NCBI GenBank assembly: GCA_937973565.1
Contig: CALJKQ010000045.1
Span: forward strand, 1 to 22,593
Origin: an uncultured Saprospiraceae bacterium
GTDB lineage: Bacteria > Bacteroidota > Bacteroidia > Chitinophagales > Saprospiraceae
DNA: 22,593 nt
Direction of reading: 5' to 3'
Below the pieces are notes generated by a model, which did not search any database, was not told the DNA's origin, and worked only from the letters and a program-made list of their open reading frames with translations. How positions within the stretch are numbered: position 1 is the first letter of the stretch; the number at the start of each line of letters is the position of its first letter. Below, in pieces: positions 15,548 to 22,593 of the stretch. The position numbers and the translations under genes were made by a program.

Positions 15548-16036
15548 TTGAAAGTTTTCAACCTCCACTACCGCATTCTGCAACAACCCTCGTCAGTGAT
15601 TACACCCATGCTATCTTCCTTGTCCACAAAAAATGTTATGATGCTGGCTACCGATAAGTGGCCCCGGATGCGACTCGATCAAGGCCTGGTGCCTGGCTCA
15701 AAGGGAGGTCATGGTCCTATTCGATACACTGTCTCTGACTACCGTGAAGGGGAGTCGATTACTTTTACCTTTGATATGAGTGGTTTTGATGGCTTTCATC
15801 AATTTAAGATTGAAAAGTTGGAGGAAGGAGTTACCAAGCTGAGTCATGTCATTGACATGAAGACTTCCGGTTGGGCAACCCTTAAATGGATATTAGCCAT
15901 CCGATGGCTGCACGATGCTTTTATTGAAGATGCTTTTGACCGTGTTGAAGGTTACTTTAACCTAACGTTACGTTGCGCTGAGTGGACCTGGTGGGTAAAG
16001 ATGCTGCGGTGGTGGATGAGTCGCGGTAAAAAATAG
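15548..16036 (+). CDS. SRPBCC-family protein with TTG start
   Basis: A 162-aa protein. The frame upstream of the TTG at 15548 holds only four codons before a TAA (15533-15535) and no ATG, while the next ATG (15608) would remove the first strand. The TTG-started N-terminus (KVFNLHYRIL) matches the usual beginning of this SRPBCC subgroup, so TTG is the likely start. Further family marks are WPRMRLDQGL, GGHGPIRYTV, FDGFHQFKIE and a C-terminal helix that closes the lipid- or ligand-binding pocket. SRPBCC proteins bind hydrophobic ligands in a helix-grip cavity; the ligand here is unknown. It is cytosolic, 152 bp before the regulator gene, and probably separately transcribed. Confidence 0.75.
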   Translation: MKVFNLHYRILQQPSSVITPMLSSLSTKNVMMLATDKWPRMRLDQGLVPGSKGGHGPIRYTVSDYREGESITFTFDMSGFDGFHQFKIEKLEEGVTKLSHVIDMKTSGWATLKWILAIRWLHDAFIEDAFDRVEGYFNLTLRCAEWTWWVKMLRWWMSRGKK

Positions 16037-16117
16037 CACAAAAAGCAGACCGGCTTCTGGTTCTGTTGCGCTCAGTGATTATTTATGTCGAGTTTTTACA
16101 AACAGGGTGAACACGAC

Positions 16118-16152
16118 ATGGCCGAAAATGTCCTATTCTTGACCCCGGCCAT
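16118..16152. promoter_or_regulatory. Inverted repeats ahead of regulator gene, candidate operator
   Basis: ATGGCCG (16118-16124) and CGGCCAT (16146-16152) are perfect 7-bp inverted arms with a 21-bp spacer. Overlapping them, GACAT (16116-16120) and ATGTC (16128-16132) form a second inverted pair, so the two hairpins exclude each other. The site covers a possible -33 TTG (16139-16141) just upstream of the -7 box at 16167, where an autoregulating GlxA/AraC-type protein would be expected to bind. Confidence 0.35.
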
Positions 16153-16166
16153 ATTTATTTTCTAGG

Positions 16167-16174
16167 TAGCTTTG
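16167..16174 (+). promoter_or_regulatory. Candidate promoter for the regulator/pseudo-M1 operon
   Basis: TAGCTTTG is an exact TAnnTTTG match, 14 bp before the ATG at 16189, which would give a very short leader. A TTG at 16139-16141 lies 25 bp upstream of the box, slightly longer than the usual 17-23 bp. Overlap with the inverted repeats supports a regulated promoter. Confidence 0.35.
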
Positions 16175-16188
16175 TGTTGTAAATTTTG

Positions 16189-17118
16189 ATGATGGCTACC
16201 AAATTCGTTTTTCTTCTCTTACCTCAGGTTCACATTCTGGATCTTGCGGGTCCTGATCAGGCCATTCATGAGGCTATTGATTTTGGGGCCGATTTTGAAA
16301 TAGAGTATTGTGGCAATGCACAGTCTATTGTTACCACCAGTGGCTTGCCTTTAGGTAAGGTAATACACTTTTCAAAAGTAAGGATGAAACCGGGCGACTT
16401 TCTCATTATTCCAGGTTGCTCTTACCAATACCTGGCATCGCAGGAATTTTTAAATCAAAAAGATTTGTTTCAATGGTTGCGCAAAATTCACGAAGAGGGC
16501 ATCTCTTTGGTAAGCATCTGCATGGGAGCTTTTGTGCTGGCCGAATCTGGCTTGATCAATGGCAGACAATGTACCACACACTTTAAAAAGACCAATGCCC
16601 TGCAAAAAAAGTATCCAGCTTTAAAGGTAATGGAAAATATTCTTTTTACCGACCACGAAAACATCTACACCAGTGCGGGCATCGCTTCGGGAATCGATCT
16701 GGCCCTTCACATCATAGAAAAATTAAAGGGCAGTCACTTCGCCCACCGGGTAGCCCGTGAACTGGTAGTGTTCAGCAGACGAAATGCGAATGACAGCCAG
16801 GAAAGTGAATTCCTGAAATTCAGAAACCACATCCATTCCGGCATCCATGCGGTCCAGGACTTTATTCTTGAAAATATTGATAAAAAAAACCACTTGCCAG
16901 ACCTGGCAGATATTGCTGCCATGAGCGAACGAAACTTCACCCGGATTTTTAAAAAAGAAAGCGGGGTTACCGTCAATCAGTATATCAACAGTATCCGAAA
17001 GGCAAAGGCCCGGGAGTGGATGAAAAACCTCAATATGTCGAGGGCTGAAGTGGCTGCCAAAGTAGGCCTTCAAAGCGAAAAACAGCTTACCAGAATCTTA
17101 GCTAATCCAACATTATGA
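16189..17118 (+). CDS. GlxA-type regulator: DJ-1/PfpI domain plus AraC HTH, short C-terminus
   Basis: About 309 aa from the ATG at 16189 (another ATG follows directly; an in-frame TTG at 16186 precedes it). Residues 1-190 form a DJ-1/PfpI amidotransferase-like domain (FVFLLLPQVHILDLAGPDQA, then ICMGAFVLAESGLING with Cys111 at the nucleophile elbow), normally a ligand-sensing domain in this group. Residues 210-309 carry an AraC-type double HTH: LADIAAMSERNFTRIFKKESG, then AEVAAKVGLQSEKQLTRIL. The protein stops right after the second recognition helix, losing about 12-15 residues that usually finish the domain. Its TGA overlaps the ATG of the M1-like gene by 4 bp (ATGA), so the two are translationally coupled. 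It likely controls its own operon. Confidence 0.88.
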   Translation: MMATKFVFLLLPQVHILDLAGPDQAIHEAIDFGADFEIEYCGNAQSIVTTSGLPLGKVIHFSKVRMKPGDFLIIPGCSYQYLASQEFLNQKDLFQWLRKIHEEGISLVSICMGAFVLAESGLINGRQCTTHFKKTNALQKKYPALKVMENILFTDHENIYTSAGIASGIDLALHIIEKLKGSHFAHRVARELVVFSRRNANDSQESEFLKFRNHIHSGIHAVQDFILENIDKKNHLPDLADIAAMSERNFTRIFKKESGVTVNQYINSIRKAKAREWMKNLNMSRAEVAAKVGLQSEKQLTRILANPTL

Positions 17119-19649
17119 GACTATGGATTTTCTGGCTGATAGTGCTATGTGCTGTCAGCGGCTCATCATTGGGCCAAAATATAGATACCAGACACCTTGC
17201 CCTTCATCTCCGATTTGATTGGCAAAAAAAACAAGCATTGGGTAAAGCGGAGATCACAGCAAGACTGCTCAATGAAGGTGATCGGTTATATCTCGATGCC
17301 GGCTACCTTGCCATTCAAACTGTTACACTAAATGGCAGACAACTGGCCTTTACATATAACGGTGGGGATCAGGACAATTCATTAGAGATTATTTTAGACA
17401 GGAATTATCTTCCTACAGAATTGTTTACCCTTGTTATTAATTACCATACCACGCACGAAAACAGATCAGACCCGTTCAACCTTGGGGGCAGCTTTGGCAA
17501 GGGACTCAGGTTTCAAAATACTACGGCTGTCACACCCAAAAAGAGAAAACAAGTATGGAGCAGCGGAGAGCCTCAAAACAACAAATATTGGTTTCCTTGT
17601 AATGAAGACATAGCGGATATCCATACTACTGAGTTCTTTTTAACAGTCGACCCACCCTTAAGGGCCATTGGCAACGGTAAGCTAGTAGAGGTTTCTGAAA
17701 ACCCAGATCAAAGCAGAACCTTTCATTATTGGGCAGACCAGCCTTTTCCGAATTACCTTGTATCGGTAGTTGTAGCCGAATATGAAGATGTGAGCCAGAT
17801 GGCAGGAGATAAAATAATCCACAACTTCGGTTATACCGACGAACGTGAGGCGGTTGAAGCCACCGTAGTATTGTTGCCGAAAATGCTGACTTTTATGGAA
17901 GCAAAAACCTGCACACCTTATCCGTATGAAAGTTACAGCCAGGTAGTGGTGCAGGATTATCCCTTTCCGGGGGGAGTGGGACAACATGCGGCTACCCTCT
18001 TATCAGACAATTATATCGATGATTACGGAGTGCACAAAGATTTTCAATACCTGTGGGATGGGGTAGCTATGCAGGCTTTGGCCAATCAATGGTTTGGTAA
18101 CCTGCTTATGCCTGCCACATGGAGTGATGTTTGGTTGAACAATGGCTTTGCCCAATATTTTGCAGGACTTTTTACAGAGAGTAGCCACGCTCGTGAAGAA
18201 TACCTTACCTACTATTATCCTTTTGAAAAATCAAATGTATTGGCAGACTGGGACAATGGAAACAGACATCCCATCAGAGATACGATGATCAAGGATGTAT
18301 CTGCTTTTGTGAGCGATGGATATTCGAAGTACAGAGCTGCCTTGGTACTGCGTATGTTGCAAAAAGAATTGGGGGATGAAAATTGGTGGAGAGCAGTTTG
18401 TGACTTTGTTCAAACCAATGCACATCGACAAGTGACGACAAAAGATTTTCAAAACTCGGTAGAGAAAATTTCAGGTAAGTCTTTTCAATGGTTTTTTGAT
18501 CAGTGGATCCATAAAACCGGGCTGCCCAGGCTCCTGGTTCAAAAACACTATGACGAAAGAAATAAACAACTGGTATTAAATGTAAGTCAGGTTCAAAACC
18601 AGGACGACAACATGGCTTACCCAATGGTTAGCTATTTTGAAGGGACTATCTCCATTGAAATCGACAATCGGCTTATAAATGTTTATTTAAAACCCCAGCG
18701 TGAAAACCACTTTGTTTTTGACAGTCCAACTTCCCCACAATTTGTGAATTTTAATTTCGAAGATAATTTTTTATGTGAAGTGGAATTTGAACAATCCATG
18801 GAAGAATATTTTTATCAATTGGAATATAGCAAGGATGTTTTGGCCCGGCAAAAAGCTATGGATAGACTGGTAACCATGTCCAAAGACAGTACTGCTTCAC
18901 AGGCTGTAAAGGATCGACTTTGGTTAGCGTTGACCAGAGAGGTGTCATCTGACCAATATTGGAGATATAGATGGTATGCCCTGGGCTCTTTGCAAAAGAT
19001 AATAGCCCCCCCTTACGAAGAAAGAACGCTAACATTTTTGGAGACGACCATTCATAAAGAAAGTTCATGGATCAAAAGTACAGCCATTCAGATACTTAGC
19101 AAATCAAAGGAAAGCAGGTTCAAAGATATTTATAAGCGTGCCTTTCATGACCCAAGTGACCGGGTGATCAATGCAGCAGCCATCGCGTTGGGAAAAACCA
19201 AATGTGAGGAAGCGTATGATGAATTGATGAAACTGGAAAGCCAGCCCTCGTGGAAAAATCAGAATCGCATCAGTGCACTGAATGGTTTGCAACAATTGGG
19301 CGATCATAGGGCTGTAGACTATATTCTGTCTTGTATCAAAGACAATACCTCGCCCAGATGGTACCTAGCTACTCCGGTATGGGACTATCCGTTTGCGGCT
19401 GTCAATGCTCTGGTAGCTTTGGGTAAGGCTGATCTTGCTTACAGCATTCTCTGGGAGCGTTTGCAAGGAGCATTAAATGACTGTGATATCAATGATGTTT
19501 TTCAACAGCTGCAATTGATCAATCTTTTAAAGGATGAACGTGCCGCAGAGGTATATGGCCTGCTTAAAGAAAAATACAAAGAGGATGCTTTTATTTTGGA
19601 GGCAGTAAACCAGTACGAAGGTATCTATCTGGAGGGAATAAAAAAATAA
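17115..19649 (+). CDS. M1-aminopeptidase-like protein, catalytically dead (pseudo-peptidase)
   Basis: An 844-aa protein with a signal peptide (MRLWIFWLIVLCAVSGSSLGQ), so periplasmic or exported. Residues 25-220 form the M1 N-terminal saddle and 230-480 the thermolysin-like domain. The active-site frame aligns exactly: where M1 enzymes have HELAHQWFGN and WLNEGFA, this has QALANQWFGN (320-329) and WLNNGFA (340-346). The zinc ligands His, His and Glu become Q320, N324 and N343, at the canonical spacing, and the catalytic Glu becomes A321. GAMEN becomes GVGQH (287-291). The transition-state Tyr is kept (Y403 in YSK). Residues 590-844 are helical HEAT-like repeats. The frame shows no other damage, so a binding or scaffold role is likely. 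It follows the regulator by a 4-bp overlap and precedes the next gene by 5 bp. Confidence 0.9.
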   Translation: MRLWIFWLIVLCAVSGSSLGQNIDTRHLALHLRFDWQKKQALGKAEITARLLNEGDRLYLDAGYLAIQTVTLNGRQLAFTYNGGDQDNSLEIILDRNYLPTELFTLVINYHTTHENRSDPFNLGGSFGKGLRFQNTTAVTPKKRKQVWSSGEPQNNKYWFPCNEDIADIHTTEFFLTVDPPLRAIGNGKLVEVSENPDQSRTFHYWADQPFPNYLVSVVVAEYEDVSQMAGDKIIHNFGYTDEREAVEATVVLLPKMLTFMEAKTCTPYPYESYSQVVVQDYPFPGGVGQHAATLLSDNYIDDYGVHKDFQYLWDGVAMQALANQWFGNLLMPATWSDVWLNNGFAQYFAGLFTESSHAREEYLTYYYPFEKSNVLADWDNGNRHPIRDTMIKDVSAFVSDGYSKYRAALVLRMLQKELGDENWWRAVCDFVQTNAHRQVTTKDFQNSVEKISGKSFQWFFDQWIHKTGLPRLLVQKHYDERNKQLVLNVSQVQNQDDNMAYPMVSYFEGTISIEIDNRLINVYLKPQRENHFVFDSPTSPQFVNFNFEDNFLCEVEFEQSMEEYFYQLEYSKDVLARQKAMDRLVTMSKDSTASQAVKDRLWLALTREVSSDQYWRYRWYALGSLQKIIAPPYEERTLTFLETTIHKESSWIKSTAIQILSKSKESRFKDIYKRAFHDPSDRVINAAAIALGKTKCEEAYDELMKLESQPSWKNQNRISALNGLQQLGDHRAVDYILSCIKDNTSPRWYLATPVWDYPFAAVNALVALGKADLAYSILWERLQGALNDCDINDVFQQLQLINLLKDERAAEVYGLLKEKYKEDAFILEAVNQYEGIYLEGIKK

Positions 19650-19654
19650 AAGAA

Positions 19655-20110
19655 ATGCAAGCCTATAAGGAACGCCCCATTCGACTAACAGAGGTATTTA
19701 AGCATAAGGAATGGCAGATCAAATTGTACAGCATTTCCATCCACAATGAAAGGGTTGCTGATAAAAATATAACCTTGGCAAAATCCAGATTGGATGAGTG
19801 GTTGGAAAATAGTAAACGGTATGACCTGGAAATCTATCAAATAGCTACCCTGATTTTACATGAAGGAAAAGAAGGTTGTTTTGCCATCATTTGTTGGTGG
19901 ATCGATGAAAATATGTTGCAGCTCTTTGTTTATTTAAAACCGGATGGCTCAGAAGATTTCGTCCTTTTTTCCGATAAAGGCATGGTGTCTTGCGTGTGGG
20001 AAATGGCCGTGCTATGGCATGAGCGAAACGCGTGGGTAAAACACATTTTACAATCGACCCATCCTGATTTTGAAGCCTATTTAAAAGATCACATCAACGT
20101 AAATGTATAA
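19655..20110 (+). CDS. Conserved-looking hypothetical protein, 151 aa
   Basis: A 151-aa cytosolic protein starting 5 bp after the stop of the M1-like gene, with a purine-rich AAAAGAA just before the ATG. The N-terminal part has WQIKLYSISIHNERV and a helix; the middle has ATLILHEGKEGCFAIICWW followed by DENML; the end carries SCVWEMAVLWHERNAWVKHIL. The spacing of Trp, Glu, His and Arg in the last segment looks like a conserved motif. I recall similar unnamed proteins in other bacteria, but no function is known to me. Its position inside a tight operon suggests a shared role. The following DinB-like gene overlaps this stop by 8 bp if its upstream ATG is used. Confidence 0.75.
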   Translation: MQAYKERPIRLTEVFKHKEWQIKLYSISIHNERVADKNITLAKSRLDEWLENSKRYDLEIYQIATLILHEGKEGCFAIICWWIDENMLQLFVYLKPDGSEDFVLFSDKGMVSCVWEMAVLWHERNAWVKHILQSTHPDFEAYLKDHINVNV

Positions 20111-20123
20111 AACCATTTCAAAA

Positions 20124-20651
20124 ATGAGAAAATCAGACATCAAAAGAATGCCTCCATATTTTGATCGCTACATCGATCTGGCTGAAGAAGTACCCTTGCT
20201 TGAAGCCCTTGAATTAAGTTTACATGAGCTACATTCAGTACCCATTTTAAAATGGAAACAGATTGGCGACAAAGTGTATGCACCGGGCAAATGGACACTC
20301 AAAGACATACTGCAACATTTTATAGACACCGAAAGGGTTTTTGTTTATAGAATTACTGCCATCGCCAGGGGTGATAAACAGAAATTGAATCCCTATGATG
20401 AAGCTGAATTTGCGAAAAATACTGCTGCTCATCATCGGACCCTGGAAGATTTGTTAGATGAACTGATTTTGGTGCGGAGAGGAACCATTGCCATGTTTAA
20501 ATCTTTTACGGCAGACATGCTTCATCAGCAGGGAAATGGGGTTAAGGGCATGTATTATTGTCCATTGTCACTCGGCTTTATGTTGGCAGGTCACCAACGC
20601 TGGCATTTCAATACCATTCAGCAAAAGTATTATCCCTTAATAGAAGTCTGA
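20124..20651 (+). CDS. DinB-like four-helix-bundle protein
   Basis: 175 aa from the ATG at 20124, which gives the usual start (MRKSDIKRMPPYFDRYI). An in-frame ATG at 20103 would overlap the previous gene by 8 bp. The fold is the DinB/YfiT four-helix bundle: helix 1 with LLEALELSLHEL, WTLKDILQHFIDTERVF with H65, a long third helix, and AGHQRWHFNTI with H157 and H161. These three His are placed as the metal-binding triad of the family. Members include thiol-S-transferases (bacillithiol- or mycothiol-dependent) and damage-induced proteins; the substrate cannot be told. Cytosolic, fourth gene of the operon, with DUF1272 following 3 bp after its stop. Confidence 0.85.
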   Translation: MRKSDIKRMPPYFDRYIDLAEEVPLLEALELSLHELHSVPILKWKQIGDKVYAPGKWTLKDILQHFIDTERVFVYRITAIARGDKQKLNPYDEAEFAKNTAAHHRTLEDLLDELILVRRGTIAMFKSFTADMLHQQGNGVKGMYYCPLSLGFMLAGHQRWHFNTIQQKYYPLIEV

Positions 20652-20654
20652 GTA

Positions 20655-20882
20655 ATGTTGGAAATTAGATCACATTGCGAAAGATGTGGTACCTTTTTGC
20701 CTGCTGCAAGTCAGGATGCCATGATCTGTAGTTTTGAATGCACCTATTGCAGGAGTTGTGCAGAAAAAGTGCTGGGAATGAAATGTCCCAACTGCAATGG
20801 TACCCTTGAAAAACGCCCTATCAGACCAGCGGAATTGTTGGAAAGGTACCCACCAAAAGCAAATTCAAACTTCATAGATTAA
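20655..20882 (+). CDS. DUF1272 zinc-ribbon-like protein
   Basis: A 75-aa protein that fits DUF1272 over its full length. It has eight cysteines at residues 8, 11, 25, 29, 32, 35, 44 and 47 (HCERCG, ICSFECTYCRSC and MKCPNCNG), enough for two zinc sites, followed by the family's KRPIRPAELL tail. The biochemical role is unknown. It begins 3 bp after the DinB-like stop and is the last gene of the five-gene unit. The next spacer is full of palindromes and the gene beyond it is on the opposite strand, so transcription probably ends here. Confidence 0.9.
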   Translation: MLEIRSHCERCGTFLPAASQDAMICSFECTYCRSCAEKVLGMKCPNCNGTLEKRPIRPAELLERYPPKANSNFID

Positions 20883-21182
20883 CTTCTTTTTGTTTGTAAA
20901 TGTTAAGGGCAAAATTACCTTTAGCGCGCAGTATTTTAGTATTGCGTCATAATTCAAAAACGGTTGGGTGGATCCCAAGATAACAGATCTTTCATTGTTC
21001 TATTTGTAAATACTGGTCTTGAAGTCCAGAATGAGGTCCGTAATACAGACCCCTAACCCATCACAGAGATACTGCAGGTTTGCACCTAAGGTACTGCCTT
21101 TTGAGAGCCCGGTAGGTGGAGGAAGGCCTTCTATCAGATTTTCAAAATTTAAGGAGTCAATATGTTCCGTCTCTTTTTACTT
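20883..21182. repeat. Convergent spacer with a cluster of palindromes
   Basis: No gene is supported in these 300 bp. Hairpin-forming sequences are dense. CGCAGTA/TATTGCG spans 20927-20946 with one wobble pair, and TTGGG/CCCAA spans 20964-20978. CTGGTCTTGAAGTCCAG (21013-21029) and GGTCCGTAATACAGACC (21035-21051) are each palindromic except for one pair. AGGT/ACCT (21076-21087) overlaps ACCTAAGGT (21084-21092), and GAAGGCCTTC (21122-21131) is perfect. None is followed by a U-tract. The cluster may end transcription from both sides, be a mobile-type intergenic repeat, or form a structured RNA. Confidence 0.5.
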
Positions 21183-22593
21183 TTACTTATACCCCAATCC
21201 AAACCCAAACTTAAATAACGGGTTTACACTGTCGTAAGGCATGTCGGGCTTTTGTCCCCTTACCGCTTCCATGGAGGAAGGAAGTTCAAAGGGCAGTTTG
21301 CCCGTGGGCTGGGCATTGCCAAACAATACTTCGCACACAGCTTTATCACTGGATCCATAGTCCGCAATCAATGCTCTGGCGTTTTGCGCAATTTCCGGGA
21401 TGACTGCCGGTCTATCCAAATAAATGTTTACAATAGTGGGTACTTTCTGCAACAATTGTAATATCCTGTCTTTTTCTGAACCCCTGAAATCCAGGTCTCC
21501 ATGATGGAAGCTGGCTGCAAAAAAGTTTTTGGTTTCTACAGGGTACCACGGGGTATTGATGCGGATGATGGCAAAATCCGCCTGATCCGGTGAGCTCACT
21601 ACTTTTGCATATTGGGCTACGGTGGCACTGTCTATATTTTCTATATATACTTTGTATTTGTTTTTGGCCAGGGGTAGGGTAGCCTTGTCATTTTTAAGCA
21701 AGGTCATGGAAAGCTTTTGTGATTTTTCTCCCAGCGCTTTGGAAGCAGCATCACCTAAAACTTCATTTACTTTTGCCTCTTCTACAAATGGGTTGTCGAA
21801 CAAGCCCAGCTGAAATTTCTGACGAAGCAATCGTTTGACAGATTCGTTGATTCTGCTCTCCGGGATCTTGCCTTCATTGACCAATTGCACAACCAACTCA
21901 GGTCTGTTTTCTCCACCAAACTGATCGCAGCCGGCTTCAATTATTTTTTGGGCTCGTTCTAATGCGCTCAATTTCTCAACGCCCCAGGCGCGGGCTTCCC
22001 AAACTACATCTGGTCCCATAGGAACGTCGGTGATCAGTCCCCAATCGGTACATACTACACCGTCATATTTGTATTTTTCTCTCAGCAATTGCGTGATGAT
22101 GGCTTTGTTGTACGACATGCCTACATTTTCAGGCGTCTGATCCATGGGTACTCCGTAATAGGGCATGATGGCGGCCGTATGCACTTCAAAAGCCGCTTCG
22201 AAAGGAATCAGGTGGTAATTGAAGTTGTTGCCCGGGTATACCTGGCCTTTTTGAAATTCGAAGTGCGGGTCGAGGCCTTCTTTTTGCGGCCCGCCGCCGG
22301 AGAAGTGCTTGGTCATGCAGGCCACACTTTGCGTACCCAGTTTATCGCCCTGAAAACCAAGGATATAGGCTTTGATCATACGTGCCGACAAACGGGCGTC
22401 TTCGCCGAAAGTGCCGCTTACACGAGCCCAGCGAGGCTCGGTAGCCAGGTCGGCCATGTACATGTAACCTTTGCGCAGGCCCACAGCGGCCCATTCTTTG
22501 GCAGCAATTTCGGCAAAGCTACGGGTCATTTTGAGGTCGTTCATGGCGGCTAAACCCAGTTCACCCGGCCATCTGGAAAAAACGGTGGTGCCT
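21183..22593 (-). CDS. GH3 family beta-glycosidase, 5' end outside window
   Basis: The frame is open to the right edge, and the residues before the first in-frame ATG (FSRWPGELGLAA) still fit GH3, so the N-terminus lies outside; about 469 C-terminal residues are visible. GH3 marks are EPRWARVSGTFGED, MTKHFSGGGPQ, and YDGVVCTDWG, whose Asp (codon at 22046-22044) is the nucleophile. The second alpha/beta domain begins at LLKNDKATLPLA and the protein closes with FKFGFGLGYK, the usual GH3 end; no fibronectin-III tail is present. Such enzymes remove terminal beta-linked sugars, commonly glucose, from oligosaccharides. The acid/base Glu is variable in position and not assigned. The gene converges on the DUF1272 operon. 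Any signal peptide is outside the window. Confidence 0.92.
   Translation of the reverse strand, partial: GTTVFSRWPGELGLAAMNDLKMTRSFAEIAAKEWAAVGLRKGYMYMADLATEPRWARVSGTFGEDARLSARMIKAYILGFQGDKLGTQSVACMTKHFSGGGPQKEGLDPHFEFQKGQVYPGNNFNYHLIPFEAAFEVHTAAIMPYYGVPMDQTPENVGMSYNKAIITQLLREKYKYDGVVCTDWGLITDVPMGPDVVWEARAWGVEKLSALERAQKIIEAGCDQFGGENRPELVVQLVNEGKIPESRINESVKRLLRQKFQLGLFDNPFVEEAKVNEVLGDAASKALGEKSQKLSMTLLKNDKATLPLAKNKYKVYIENIDSATVAQYAKVVSSPDQADFAIIRINTPWYPVETKNFFAASFHHGDLDFRGSEKDRILQLLQKVPTIVNIYLDRPAVIPEIAQNARALIADYGSSDKAVCEVLFGNAQPTGKLPFELPSSMEAVRGQKPDMPYDSVNPLFKFGFGLGYK

Noticed and set aside
21019..21237. 72-codon + strand frame in the palindromic spacer
   Set aside because: It starts at TTG inside a palindrome, has low-complexity Pro/Asn at its end where it overlaps the antisense of the GH3 gene, and shows no domain.
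22089..22553. 154-codon + strand frame near the right edge
   Set aside because: Antisense to clear GH3 motifs including the nucleophile region.

Overview
The window looks like a chromosomal segment of a Bacteroidota bacterium. The evidence is a secreted protein with a C-terminal type IX secretion sorting domain, many signal peptides ending in -AQ or -GQ, several lipoproteins, TAnnTTTG-type promoter boxes, few purine-rich ribosome binding sites, and families common in that phylum (DUF6624, DUF1801, S41 peptidases). I cannot name the genus. There are no rRNA or tRNA genes, no CRISPR array and no transposase.

Left part (1-3.4 kb): AT-rich, all on the + strand, made of small unrecognised genes separated by unusual intergenic DNA. 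It holds a partial gene at the left edge, a 47-aa fragment-like ORF, an immunity-protein-like gene, a secreted HExxH metallopeptidase and two small orphans. The spacers hold nested inverted repeats and recurring short motifs, so the region resembles an accessory or cassette-like island.

Middle (3.4-12.7 kb, + strand): a patchwork of separately spaced genes. These are two S41-type peptidases, two small lipoproteins, a DUF1801 protein, a beta-barrel-like protein, a six-Asp-box T9SS cargo protein, a GNAT acetyltransferase and a TPR-DUF6624 protein. Two items here are easily missed: a possible cysteine-rich 59-aa microprotein (6500-6679) and the decayed remains of a diacylglycerol/undecaprenol kinase gene (11273-11616).

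Right part (12.7-22.6 kb): a GH13 alpha-glucosidase lipoprotein on the - strand, then a coiled-coil orphan and a TTG-started SRPBCC protein on the + strand. A tight five-gene + strand operon follows (16189-20882): a GlxA/AraC-type regulator, an M1-aminopeptidase-like protein, an unknown protein, a DinB-like protein and a DUF1272 zinc protein. A GH3 glycosidase on the - strand runs off the right edge.

The most interesting object is the M1-like protein. Its full-length frame is intact, yet every zinc ligand, the catalytic Glu and the GAMEN motif are replaced, so it looks like a secreted pseudo-peptidase under a translationally coupled regulator. The 300-bp convergent spacer after this operon is dense with palindromes.
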